Positions 22,652 through 30,987 are shown, numbered from the stretch's first letter. The stretch is 30,987 nucleotides of DNA from CAYQJV01 sp964417925 (GCA_964417925.1 CAYQJV010000016.1:1-30987), one strand, 5' to 3'. Numbers and translations are program-made. Notes: generated from the letters alone by a model not told the origin.

Positions 22652-24988
22652 CTATTCCTCCAGTTTCTCTTTTAATCTATTCAATCTATTTTTTAAAACA
22701 CCACTATGTGGATTCTTATTTAAACCCTCTTCATAAACCTTTAGAGCATCTTCATATCTTTTAAGTTCTTCCAACAACTCTCCCATCCTCTCATAGGAAG
22801 CAATAAAATTAGGATTAAGCATAATAGAGCGTCGGTAAAATTCAAGAGCTTGATAAGGTCTACCAAACATTTCAAGACAACGAGCAATGAGGTATTTCAT
22901 AACATAACTTTTAGGAAAAACCTCATTCCCTTTAAGAGAAAGACGGTATGCATCCATTATCCTTCCCTGCTTCCAGTAAAGGGAAACCAAATCTATGTAA
23001 GCCTCCATATTTCTATAATTTGCCTGTATTGACCTCTTGTAAAACTTTTCTGCTGATTTTTTATCTCCTTTTATTAAAAACGCATCTCCCATTCTTTTCC
23101 ACACCTTTGATTTATCGTATCCAAAAACATATGCTTTTAAAAATTGCTCCTTAGCATCTTCAGGTTGTTCCAAACTAAGAAGCACTTCTCCTTTTAAAAG
23201 ATAAGCTTCTGCAGTATGGTAGTTATGCTGAATACATACATCTATGATCTCTATTGCCTTTTTAAAATCCTGCATATACTTAAGCAATAATGCATACTCC
23301 AATAAACCATACGGAAACAAAAAGTAGTTTTTTGGATTTTTAAATGCTCCAAGTACAGAAAGAGCTTTATGATATCTCCCCAGTTTTTTTAATACCATAC
23401 CATAGTTATAATAAAGTAAAGGAACATATAAACCGCTTTTTAATGCTTCCTTGTACTCCTCAGATGCAACAAAATCATTACCAGCCAAACGATAAAACTC
23501 TCCATTATAAAAATGTGCAAGAGACTCTATAACATTTTTGCCTTGGCTCATAAAAAATTTCATTTCTACCTTTTTAAAAATTAGGGCAACTATTATACCG
23601 TAAACAATATATCCTCCATAGACCAGATATTTGTTTTTCTGAAAGAAATTAAGTATAGCAATAACTATACCGATAAAAATAAATAGAAAAATGAACTGAA
23701 ACCTGAATAAAATCAAAGGAGAAAGCAGAATAGGAACAAAAAGCAAAATTGAAGAAACAAACTTCTTTTCAGACACAAATCTGTATATGTTCAAACATAA
23801 AAAAACCAAAATAGATAGCAAAATACCATTTAAAGGAATAACTGCAAAAGTCCTATCCTTACCGAACAGTGAAACTCCGAGTAATAAAAAACTAAAATGA
23901 TACAAAGTTTTAAAAATTATCTCCAGATATTTTTTTCTTCCTAAGATTTCCTGTATGTAATTTGTCAAGAAATACAGAACTAAAATAGATATAAACAAGA
24001 CACCTGTAGCATAATCCAGTGAAAAGGAAGCAAACATTCCTAATATTCCTCCTATAAAACCAAAATCTCTGTTTTTTAAAACAAGTGAGATATTGAAAAG
24101 CAACGGTACCGCTAAAAGAACTAAAACTGCTATATAATCAAAAGGATTATGAAATAAAAAAAGATAGTTTTTAAACATCACAACAGAAAAAAGCAATGCA
24201 ATAAAGACACTCCAAAAACCTGTATTAAATAGCTTAGGAAAAACCTGGCCTATCTTTTTCCAAGAAAGATTTTTTATTTTTATAATCAAAATAATATAAA
24301 AAACCGTAAGCAACAACACATAGAAAAGCGCATATCTTCTGAGTTCAGAGGTAACAATTCCTCCCTGTAAAAACACCAAGGAAAATGGATTTGGAGCAGG
24401 TGTTCTAAAAACAAAGGAAATAACAAAAGAAAAAATCAAAGGCAGAATTTTTAAAAAAATAAGAATCGCATAGATTAAAGCAAAGGAAAAAAATGAGTTC
24501 AATATATTTTTCCTTTCCCTATAAATTAAGAATGCTACAGTTAAGCCTATGATTAAAAACTCAACTTTAATCCTTGCGCACATAAAAGGAACTGCAGAAC
24601 TCCACTGCACAGGATTCAAATAATATACAAAGTATGCAAAGCCCAACTGAGGTGGATATTCTAAACCCGAAGGTGACCTTATCCATAACTCCATAACCGG
24701 AATAATCAGCAATACTAAAAATACTTTAATAACTTTTTGAATAATTTTCTTTATATCTTTTTTTAAGAAAATCGTAAATACCCATCCCACAAAGAAGGCT
24801 ATCAACCAGTAATAACTCAGATGATGAAATACTGTGTTTTCAATATAAGTAATGTTAACAGGAGAAAATCCTAAGAAGGGAAGTTGCAGGAAAATCAAAT
24901 GCAGAATCTCTTTTAAAAAAATAATTCCTGTTAATAAAATAAAACTCTTTTCTATACCATTTTTATATTGAGAATCTCTAAGATTCAT
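22652..24988 (-). CDS. polytopic membrane protein with C-terminal TPR repeats
   Basis: The 778-residue protein begins with about 480 residues of closely spaced hydrophobic helices (a dozen or more, e.g. SFILLTGIIFLKEILHLIF, FLIIGLTVAFLIY, FIFLFIFIGIVIAIL). A tetratricopeptide region of roughly seven or eight repeats follows, with alternations such as AYLLKGEVLLSLEQPEDAKE, VWKRMGDAFLIKGDKKSAE and SYERMGELLEELKRYEDALK. The layout resembles O-antigen-ligase or glycosyltransferase-like membrane proteins with TPR tails, but no catalytic motif was recognised. It starts near a strong promoter with a very short leader and GAGG. Its amber stop directly precedes the reductase in the same frame. A role in lipid or envelope assembly is only suggested by context. 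Confidence 0.75.
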   Translation of the reverse strand: MNLRDSQYKNGIEKSFILLTGIIFLKEILHLIFLQLPFLGFSPVNITYIENTVFHHLSYYWLIAFFVGWVFTIFLKKDIKKIIQKVIKVFLVLLIIPVMELWIRSPSGLEYPPQLGFAYFVYYLNPVQWSSAVPFMCARIKVEFLIIGLTVAFLIYRERKNILNSFFSFALIYAILIFLKILPLIFSFVISFVFRTPAPNPFSLVFLQGGIVTSELRRYALFYVLLLTVFYIILIIKIKNLSWKKIGQVFPKLFNTGFWSVFIALLFSVVMFKNYLFLFHNPFDYIAVLVLLAVPLLFNISLVLKNRDFGFIGGILGMFASFSLDYATGVLFISILVLYFLTNYIQEILGRKKYLEIIFKTLYHFSFLLLGVSLFGKDRTFAVIPLNGILLSILVFLCLNIYRFVSEKKFVSSILLFVPILLSPLILFRFQFIFLFIFIGIVIAILNFFQKNKYLVYGGYIVYGIIVALIFKKVEMKFFMSQGKNVIESLAHFYNGEFYRLAGNDFVASEEYKEALKSGLYVPLLYYNYGMVLKKLGRYHKALSVLGAFKNPKNYFLFPYGLLEYALLLKYMQDFKKAIEIIDVCIQHNYHTAEAYLLKGEVLLSLEQPEDAKEQFLKAYVFGYDKSKVWKRMGDAFLIKGDKKSAEKFYKRSIQANYRNMEAYIDLVSLYWKQGRIMDAYRLSLKGNEVFPKSYVMKYLIARCLEMFGRPYQALEFYRRSIMLNPNFIASYERMGELLEELKRYEDALKVYEEGLNKNPHSGVLKNRLNRLKEKLEE

Positions 24989-25000
24989 AAACCTCAGTTA

Positions 25001-25028
25001 ATTATACTAATAAATTACATAATGTCAA
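25001..25028 (-). promoter_or_regulatory. promoter of the TPR, reductase and ferredoxin unit
   Basis: On the minus strand a perfect TTGACA (25023-25028), a 16-base spacer and a perfect TATAAT (25001-25006) lie 12 bases before the ATG at 24988. The leader would be about five or six bases, barely enough to hold the GAGG. Confidence 0.8.
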
Positions 25029-25043
25029 TCTATACTAAATTTT

Positions 25044-25064
25044 GGGGCAGGGAAACCCTGCCCC
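25044..25064 (-). terminator. 9-bp GC hairpin after the metallophosphoesterase gene
   Basis: GGGGCAGGG and CCCTGCCCC enclose a three-base loop, seven bases after the stop codon of the large exported protein gene. The stem is strong, but on the minus strand it is followed by AAAATTTAG rather than a T run, so it is not a textbook intrinsic terminator. It may stop polymerase by stem strength or protect the 3' end. Confidence 0.55.
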
Positions 25065-25071
25065 CTGAATT

Positions 25072-28000
25072 TTATTTTATGATAACTATCTTCTGGGTCT
25101 TTTTATAATTCTCTGTCTCAAACCTAATGAAGTATACGCCTTTTGGCACTCTCTTACCCTGCTCATCCTTTCGGTTCCACACCAGTCGGTTTATTCCTCC
25201 TCTGCTTTTTCTTTCTATCTTCCTTACAAGTCTTCCTGAAACATCATAGATAGAAATGCTCACCTTAGATGGACCTGGCAAGGAATAGAAGAATACCACA
25301 TCCCCAATAACAGGATTTATAAGGGGATAAAAATCATATCCCAGAATCTCCTTCCCTTGAACTCCTCCATAAGAGAATGCAAGCATCTCTCCTGTGTTAA
25401 GTTCTCCCTCATACAGAACAAGCCGTAAAACACCAAAGGACACATCCACCCTTTTTATTGAAATACTTACCGAATTCTCTCCACTCGCGAGCTCAAATAC
25501 ATAAACACCAAAATCATCCGATACCTCCACTGTATCCTCTGTGCCATTTATACTTAAAACAACCTTACCTGATGTATCTATCCCTGTTATCTCAAGCATC
25601 AGCTTATAACTCTTATCAGAAGATATCAGAGGAATATAATATCCAACACTGTCTCCTGTATCAATATCTTTTCCATTGTATGTTCCATCCTCTCCATAAA
25701 CCCGATACACAGAACCTGAAACTATATAATACTCAGGAACTGCATTCTTTACATCCTCTGTCCTTGTAACCACATAGTATGAACCATCAATATTCTCACT
25801 CCATATAAACCTTCTATCATCAGAGAGAATTCCATGGGGATAGTATCCATCTCCTCCTATTACCTCTCTTTCATAGGAAGAAGAGACAAAATCAAAGAGA
25901 TAGAGAGTCACACTGTCCTCTTTTCCTATGATACATCCTGCATCCACAATCTCTGCAGTGGATAATGAGGTAGATACTGTATCCTCATCTATCCATTCAT
26001 CATCTCCCACATATCCTGTTTTCTTTATCCACACACCCTCCTTTTTGCACAATAGATAGATATTTCCATTTGTAACATAAAGAGAAGGAGAGGATGCGTT
26101 TTCTATTGTCTGAATAGATGATGTTCCGTTTTCGTATTTTATGATGTATGTATTACCTGCATGAGAAAAAGCAACATGCAAAACCTTTTCTCTATCCATT
26201 ACCAAAGATGGAGCAGAAATAAGAGGAAGTGAAGAAGCCCCAGTATACTGCCAGAGGCTAGATATAGTATACTGTGAAGGATTGTCAACAGCAAACCTTA
26301 AAAGATTCAAAGATGCCTGGGTATATGTTATTCCTCCTCCTATCTCCTCTTCCTTATTAGTAAAGAAGACAACATACATGGTATCATCATACATCACCTG
26401 AGAAGGCTCTCCTATTATATCTTCAAAGTATGAAACAAGAGGAACTGAACTCCAGGAACCCTGCTGTTTTACAGAATAGTAAAGAGTCTTTCTATCAGAT
26501 GATACATAAAGAATGTATGGAAAGTTTCCATATCCAATGCTTACATCTTTTGCAGATGATATTACTTCTGGTTCCTGCCATGTATAACCATCTGTTGTGC
26601 TTGAATACTTTATCTCTCCATCCTTCTTATAAACCACATGAGTATTTGAACCATCGTATACTATTTTGGATGCTGTATAGGATGTGGAAAGTTTCTCTCC
26701 CTCAGCAAATGTTATGGAGAAGGGTTCTGAGACCCAGTCCCATGAGTTACCCGCAGTATCATGGGCAACAAGTTTTATCCTTGCAGCAGATGTTGGTGTC
26801 TCTGGCATGGTAAGTGTATATGTCCCATGATATGCATAATAATAAAATGTATCCTGTTCAACGATCTCTGTATCAACCGGGATCTCCTCACCAGGTGAAA
26901 GCCCCTCTGCCATCAATTCATACTCTGCTCCGTTATCCCCGGATAAGAAAACATCCACAGATGAAACTCCATACACCCCCTGGACATACCATTCTATTTC
27001 CATATCTCCACCCGGAGGTAAGGCATGTATATTTGCTATATCATCCACACAAGGTCCAATATTCCATTTATATATAGTAAAATTATTATCCGAAATATCC
27101 ACATCCAGAGGTTGCATTTTTTCATCTGTTGCAATAACCCTTACTCTACAGTACTCAGAGGGTTCATCAGGTATCTCCCATGCCATGTAGTAGCATGCAG
27201 GTCCACTTGACGCAGGTATAACTCCTATGGATTTCCAGAGAGGTTCAGGATCATTAAAATTGGTGGTGTATTGCACAAAGAACCATTTCACAAGAGGATT
27301 GCTGGCACTGTATGTCCATTCCACAAAATGAACTGTTCCAACCATCCATTTCTCTCCTCCATTGGGTTGGTCCACATGTAAATTTCCTCCTCCTGATGGA
27401 TTTTTAGGACCAATATAAGGCACTACAACTATCCCTCCATGGTCTCCGTCCCATTCATATTTTGCAAAATGCCCTATTCTTATAGCAAGAGCCTCTGTAG
27501 GATAAACCCCATACTCTTCATAATAATCCTGGTATATGTTTCTTGTAAAGTACTCCCATACATTATAGTTCTGACTTCTATCCCCCATATCAACCCATCC
27601 TTTCTCATCCCAGTGGTTGTAAGCATTCTTTGCATAATAAAGCCAGTGCTTTCCCCCTGCCTGATCTTTTAAGAGAACTCCTATTATCAATGCATGAGCC
27701 TTATCATACTGAGCCCAAGATATAATAGTATTTTCATCCACAGGAATAGGGTCCAGTTCCATCCTTATCCTTGGCCATAGAGAAAGCCAGCCAGTATTTG
27801 ACCCACCATTATTATCCACAATAAATTGAATTGCATAAGAACCCGACATACCATCCACCTCAATTGTAGTATCCTTCCATGTAACCTCTGCATTCTCATC
27901 TCCTCCAAACACTTCCACATACCACTCATACTTATTTGGATAGCCCTCTGTTATCTTAAGTTCGTCACTGTATGCAGTAAACCAGCCCTGCTCAGAGGTA

Positions 28001-30216
28001 TTTCTATCATCATAGGCAATTGCAAGGTTTTTAAGGGTCTTCCCATGCAAAGGAGAAAGATTAAAAACATACTCCACCCACTCTCCCTCAGGAACACTTC
28101 TTCTTGATGCCCTTATCGTATTCCCATACTGGTCAACCACCTTACCATAAAGAGGGTCAAAATAATCCCTTAACCTTGCCCAGGGAGAGCATATACCATC
28201 AAGGGATATATGCCCAGCATGCTGAGGAGACTCCTTTATATAAAATTTGCATGAAAGGAATGTGTTTTCTGTGATGGGGATATTGCAGTCATATAGTTTC
28301 ATATTGCATGACCCACAACTATCACTCTCATCGTATCCTTTGAGTTTGTACATGTATTCCCCATAAGGAGTTGAGATATCCTCATCGGGTTCCTGCACCA
28401 CCTGAGCTGTAATGTCTCTAACTCCACATACAGGCTGGGATAGGGAATTCCAGGGAGTATCCTCATAAGGAGGAGGGTCATCTGGCTCAAAACCTGAGTA
28501 GTTGAAAATATAAATATCTTCTTGCACATTTACTACCACAGATGCACTCACAATCCTATTGCTTTTTGTCTTCATATTAAGAGTTACCTTATGAAGTCCT
28601 GGTTTGTCAAATGTATAAACAATCTTGGGGACATCTGTAGTTATAGTAGTCTCATAATCTTTGTTTTCATAAAAAGTCCAGTTATATGCCTTAGAAGAAA
28701 GAGGAGCATTATGTGAACCCACCCATCCTGGAATAGCCTTAAACTCCACAGGTTCATACCTCAAAGGAGAAGAAGGATAACAGGTTATTTCTGCTTTTAT
28801 TGAATCATAAACATGAAAAAGAGTATAGAGCCCTACCCTTGCATCCTCAAGATTATACACAAATGCTACTGTGTCTTGGTCATCATTAACATATGCAGTA
28901 TCCTGGTCAGCCCCGCTACCGTGCAGATGACCACCAAGCCACACTGCAATAGGTTTATTATTCTTTAATCCAGCCTCAGAAATCTCTTTTATTTCTGCTT
29001 TACTAAAACAATACTTGCCTAAAATGGGGTAATATACTACCAATAATGGATGATGAGCCAATACAATCATTCTCCTTTTATCTGTAATCTCATCATGCAA
29101 CCAATCCCAAGTATAATCATAAGACTCTCCTTTGTCCACATCTGCATATCTATGTGTTCCTGGATACCACAAAGCAGCTTTGTCCCGGGTATTCCAATCC
29201 GTTCCAATAAAATGATACTCCTGATAATCAAAAGCAAAATTAAAATAATGACTTGGATACCCATGACCTGTAACATCTGTGGGAGATGAAAGCAAAGATG
29301 ACTCTTTCCAGTTAGGTATAGAGAAATAATATCTTAAACTATCATACTGTGTTTTCAATCCATTGTAAAAATATTCTCCTATGGTTACTTCATCATCATC
29401 TTGGTCATCATCATCGCTTCCTCCCACATAAGGCCATGTATCGTGATTTCCAAAAACAGGTATCCATGGCATATCGAGTTTATCAAGTATCTTTTTTGCT
29501 CTTTGATATTCGGACTTTTCAGAACTCTGTGTGATATCACCAAGACAAACCACAAATTTTATATCCCTTCCTTTTGGAGAGTAATTGTTATACTGGTTGA
29601 TATGTGCCACTATATTTTCATTATTCTGAATTGCCCATGTGGTTTCATTGGGATTATTATCTGAATCATTCCATCCTTTGGTACCAAAATCAGCCTTACC
29701 ATCTATTTTTTTCTTCCCCTCAGCAATATGCATATCAGCCATTACAGCAAAACAGAAAGAATAAAAAGGACCAGCTCCTATATCATACTCATACCTTCCC
29801 ACACTCATTGGCAAAACGATATCAATTTCTTCGGGTGTTTCTCTGAAATCTACATCTTCAAATCTCATAGGCTCAAAATAAATCTCATCCCCCACTCTAA
29901 TGACTCTATCTGTATTAGGGAATAGAATATCCATCCTTTCAATATTTCCTGTATCCACTGGGATCCCATCTCTCCATATATCAAATGTAAAAATAGCCTC
30001 CCCATACTCATCGGTTGTTTTCACCTGAATTAAACTATCTCTTCCTCTATAAATTATCATTTTTATTTCTCTATCCCGAACCAGACTATCTCTCACTATG
30101 TTCCCAAGCCTATCTACATAGCTTGGAGCAAACGGAAATTTCACAACCACTTTGACTGTATAATCTGCTTCAACAAAAGAGACAATGAGAAAAAGAAAGA
30201 TTGACTTCTTTTTCAT
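25072..30216 (-). CDS. giant exported metallophosphoesterase with multidomain tail and sorting signal
   Basis: The ATG at 30216 is preferred because GGGGGA stands four bases upstream; a second ATG at 30231 overlaps the previous stop (ATGA). Numbered from 30231, the 1719-residue product has a signal peptide (KKKSIFLFLIVSFVEA). An N-terminal beta domain precedes a calcineurin-type phosphoesterase at about 155-470 with every metal motif: ADMH (165-168), GD (231-232), GNHD (261-264), HH (393-394) and GHLH (434-437). An acidic insertion SDDDDQDDDE lies near 272-281. Afterward come a PKD-like domain near 490-570, lectin- or jelly-roll-like regions, Ig-like segments, a propeller-like region near 1190-1500 and a FlgD-like sorting tail ending GVYFIRFETENY. 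It likely hydrolyses phosphoesters outside the cell. The substrate is unknown. It is last in a unit with two small membrane proteins. Confidence 0.85.
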   Translation of the reverse strand: MKKKSIFLFLIVSFVEADYTVKVVVKFPFAPSYVDRLGNIVRDSLVRDREIKMIIYRGRDSLIQVKTTDEYGEAIFTFDIWRDGIPVDTGNIERMDILFPNTDRVIRVGDEIYFEPMRFEDVDFRETPEEIDIVLPMSVGRYEYDIGAGPFYSFCFAVMADMHIAEGKKKIDGKADFGTKGWNDSDNNPNETTWAIQNNENIVAHINQYNNYSPKGRDIKFVVCLGDITQSSEKSEYQRAKKILDKLDMPWIPVFGNHDTWPYVGGSDDDDQDDDEVTIGEYFYNGLKTQYDSLRYYFSIPNWKESSLLSSPTDVTGHGYPSHYFNFAFDYQEYHFIGTDWNTRDKAALWYPGTHRYADVDKGESYDYTWDWLHDEITDKRRMIVLAHHPLLVVYYPILGKYCFSKAEIKEISEAGLKNNKPIAVWLGGHLHGSGADQDTAYVNDDQDTVAFVYNLEDARVGLYTLFHVYDSIKAEITCYPSSPLRYEPVEFKAIPGWVGSHNAPLSSKAYNWTFYENKDYETTITTDVPKIVYTFDKPGLHKVTLNMKTKSNRIVSASVVVNVQEDIYIFNYSGFEPDDPPPYEDTPWNSLSQPVCGVRDITAQVVQEPDEDISTPYGEYMYKLKGYDESDSCGSCNMKLYDCNIPITENTFLSCKFYIKESPQHAGHISLDGICSPWARLRDYFDPLYGKVVDQYGNTIRASRRSVPEGEWVEYVFNLSPLHGKTLKNLAIAYDDRNTSEQGWFTAYSDELKITEGYPNKYEWYVEVFGGDENAEVTWKDTTIEVDGMSGSYAIQFIVDNNGGSNTGWLSLWPRIRMELDPIPVDENTIISWAQYDKAHALIIGVLLKDQAGGKHWLYYAKNAYNHWDEKGWVDMGDRSQNYNVWEYFTRNIYQDYYEEYGVYPTEALAIRIGHFAKYEWDGDHGGIVVVPYIGPKNPSGGGNLHVDQPNGGEKWMVGTVHFVEWTYSASNPLVKWFFVQYTTNFNDPEPLWKSIGVIPASSGPACYYMAWEIPDEPSEYCRVRVIATDEKMQPLDVDISDNNFTIYKWNIGPCVDDIANIHALPPGGDMEIEWYVQGVYGVSSVDVFLSGDNGAEYELMAEGLSPGEEIPVDTEIVEQDTFYYYAYHGTYTLTMPETPTSAARIKLVAHDTAGNSWDWVSEPFSITFAEGEKLSTSYTASKIVYDGSNTHVVYKKDGEIKYSSTTDGYTWQEPEVISSAKDVSIGYGNFPYILYVSSDRKTLYYSVKQQGSWSSVPLVSYFEDIIGEPSQVMYDDTMYVVFFTNKEEEIGGGITYTQASLNLLRFAVDNPSQYTISSLWQYTGASSLPLISAPSLVMDREKVLHVAFSHAGNTYIIKYENGTSSIQTIENASSPSLYVTNGNIYLLCKKEGVWIKKTGYVGDDEWIDEDTVSTSLSTAEIVDAGCIIGKEDSVTLYLFDFVSSSYEREVIGGDGYYPHGILSDDRRFIWSENIDGSYYVVTRTEDVKNAVPEYYIVSGSVYRVYGEDGTYNGKDIDTGDSVGYYIPLISSDKSYKLMLEITGIDTSGKVVLSINGTEDTVEVSDDFGVYVFELASGENSVSISIKRVDVSFGVLRLVLYEGELNTGEMLAFSYGGVQGKEILGYDFYPLINPVIGDVVFFYSLPGPSKVSISIYDVSGRLVRKIERKSRGGINRLVWNRKDEQGKRVPKGVYFIRFETENYKKTQKIVIIK

Positions 30217-30227
30217 CTTTTCCCCCT

Positions 30228-30725
30228 TCATTTCAAATTAAATCCTATCACTGCACCAATGGGAGGAAGTAAATACACTGCTAATGTTCCTATATGAGGA
30301 GATTCAGGAGTTAAAAAGGAAATGAAACATCCCAATACACTTCCAATCCCTGCTCCTATTGCAGAGTGCCACCAGTTTCCCTTCTCTCCAAGTATCTTTC
30401 CAAAACCAACTGTAAAGGTACTTGTTACTAAGAAATTACTCACAGAATAACTTATAGCTCCCGCAAAAAGGTTGGGTTCCTCTATCATAGGTCCTGTTAC
30501 CAATGCTATATAAGCTCCTAAAAATAAAGAAGAAGCATTCCCTAAGGATGCTCCCATGAACTCAAAAGAGTATACCCCTATTTTCTTAAGCGTAATCTCT
30601 TGAGAATTCTCATCTGGATAAGAAAAATAAAGATGTTGAATATGTATGGGTTCCGAAGAAAATGTATCATTCAAAAAGAAAGAGTTTGTATTAGCAGATA
30701 TTATTAATTGAATAAAAAGCCCCAT
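30228..30725 (-). CDS. small membrane protein with glycine-zipper segments
   Basis: No family is recognised for this 165-residue protein. The first 60 residues hold a hydrophobic start and a polar region, suggesting a signal or anchor. Several hydrophobic helices follow: SLFLGAYIALVTGP, LVTSTFTVGFGKILG and SAIGAGIGSVLGCFISF. The end is LPPIGAVIGFNLK. The motif G-A-G-(I/V)-G-x2-(L/I)-G-C and the closing G-x-V-I-G-(F/Y)-N are shared with the gene upstream, so the two look like diverged duplicates. AAAGGAGG lies just before the start. The stop overlaps the first ATG of the large metallophosphoesterase frame, so they are probably coupled. Confidence 0.65.
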   Translation of the reverse strand: MGLFIQLIISANTNSFFLNDTFSSEPIHIQHLYFSYPDENSQEITLKKIGVYSFEFMGASLGNASSLFLGAYIALVTGPMIEEPNLFAGAISYSVSNFLVTSTFTVGFGKILGEKGNWWHSAIGAGIGSVLGCFISFLTPESPHIGTLAVYLLPPIGAVIGFNLK

Positions 30726-30736
30726 AAGACCTCCTT

Positions 30737-30987
30737 TTATAGATTATATCCTATTACTCCTCCTAAAAAAGGAGTGAATAAAATACAGCTGAACATCCAA
30801 AAATTCATATAACCTTCTTCGTTAGTTTTCCATAATGCAATACATCCTATTAAAGTTCCTACACCTGCTCCAATTAAAGATTTTAGCACACTCCCTTTTT
30901 CATCGAATGTCCATCCAATAAACCATATGGAACCTGTAGGTATAAGAGGCATACCTGCTAAATAATATGCATAATGTAATCCACCTT
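30737..30987 (-). CDS. partial small membrane protein, related to its neighbour (cut by window edge)
   Basis: The frame is open to the window edge, reading GGLHYAYYLAGMPLIPTG before the internal ATG at 30952, so the true start lies outside. Visible parts include IWFIGWTFDEKGSVLKSLIG, GAGVGTLIGCIALW and the end FLGGVIGYNL. The arrangement of helix, charged loop, glycine zipper and closing G-V-I-G-Y-N parallels the 165-residue protein downstream, pointing to a tandem duplication. The gap between them is 11 bases and contains the ribosome site of the next gene. No function can be given. Confidence 0.6.
   Translation of the reverse strand, partial: GGLHYAYYLAGMPLIPTGSIWFIGWTFDEKGSVLKSLIGAGVGTLIGCIALWKTNEEGYMNFWMFSCILFTPFLGGVIGYNL

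Noticed and set aside
22652..24988. Membrane half of the TPR protein as a UbiA-type prenyltransferase
   Set aside because: The position beside a geranylgeranyl reductase made this attractive, but the aspartate-rich N-D-x2-D-x3-D motifs are absent.
29395..29425. Repeated cat/atc triplets as a microsatellite
   Set aside because: They encode the acidic loop SDDDDQDDDE of the phosphoesterase and are explained by codon use.
1..30987. tRNA, rRNA, tmRNA, riboswitch or CRISPR array
   Set aside because: I looked for T-loop motifs, regular direct repeats with spacers, and long structured leaders and saw none; the leaders are too short for riboswitches. A covariance-model search was not possible here.

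Overview
The window is AT-rich bacterial chromosome with short intergenic gaps and long minus-strand operons. Two signs place it. Three large exported proteins end in the same tail, a FlgD-like fold closing in G-V-Y-F-I-(R/K) and a basic end, resembling Por/type IX-type sorting tails. The housekeeping genes look thermophile-like and rich in Lys, Glu and Ile. The best guess is an uncultivated thermophilic Gram-negative lineage such as candidate division WOR-3 (Stahlbacteria) or a relative. This is inference from protein style, not a database match.

Layout. Positions 1-995 are decayed: a truncated radical-SAM/SPASM maturase fragment, a 329-bp MITE-like repeat and an unidentified coding remnant. 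996-4984 (minus) is a two-gene unit for exported proteins: a gingipain-like C25 peptidase whose signal peptide lies in another frame, then a propeller-like protein. A second repeat copy (5044-5372) sits between this unit's promoter and the divergent promoter of an orphan response regulator with a DUF4388-type output domain (5419-6102). Next come a GH130 enzyme with ornithine carbamoyltransferase (minus), a divergent beta-barrel-like protein, a fusion of a PlsY-like acyltransferase with a CTP-dependent lipid-kinase-like domain, and butyrate kinase. 11.5-12.8 kb is a graveyard with two decayed genes, one a PIG-L deacetylase.

12932-21274 (minus) is a tight eight-gene housekeeping operon in transcription order: unknown membrane/exported protein, smpB, N-acetylmuramoyl-L-alanine amidase, murI, rph, rluD-like, topA, xer recombinase. 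It combines trans-translation, peptidoglycan, RNA maturation and DNA topology functions. 21346-24988 (minus) encodes a polytopic TPR protein, a geranylgeranyl-reductase-family flavoprotein that seems to start at AUC directly after an amber stop, and a twin-arginine-type ferredoxin. 25072-30987 (minus) encodes two small related membrane proteins and a very large exported metallophosphoesterase.

Overall signals. Nine readable promoters share a TTGACA-like -35, a 16-17 nt spacer and a TATAAT-like -10, all very close to the start codon. Three genes look leaderless. Two convergent pairs have stop codons that abut or lie one base apart. No tRNA, rRNA, CRISPR array or intact transposase was seen.
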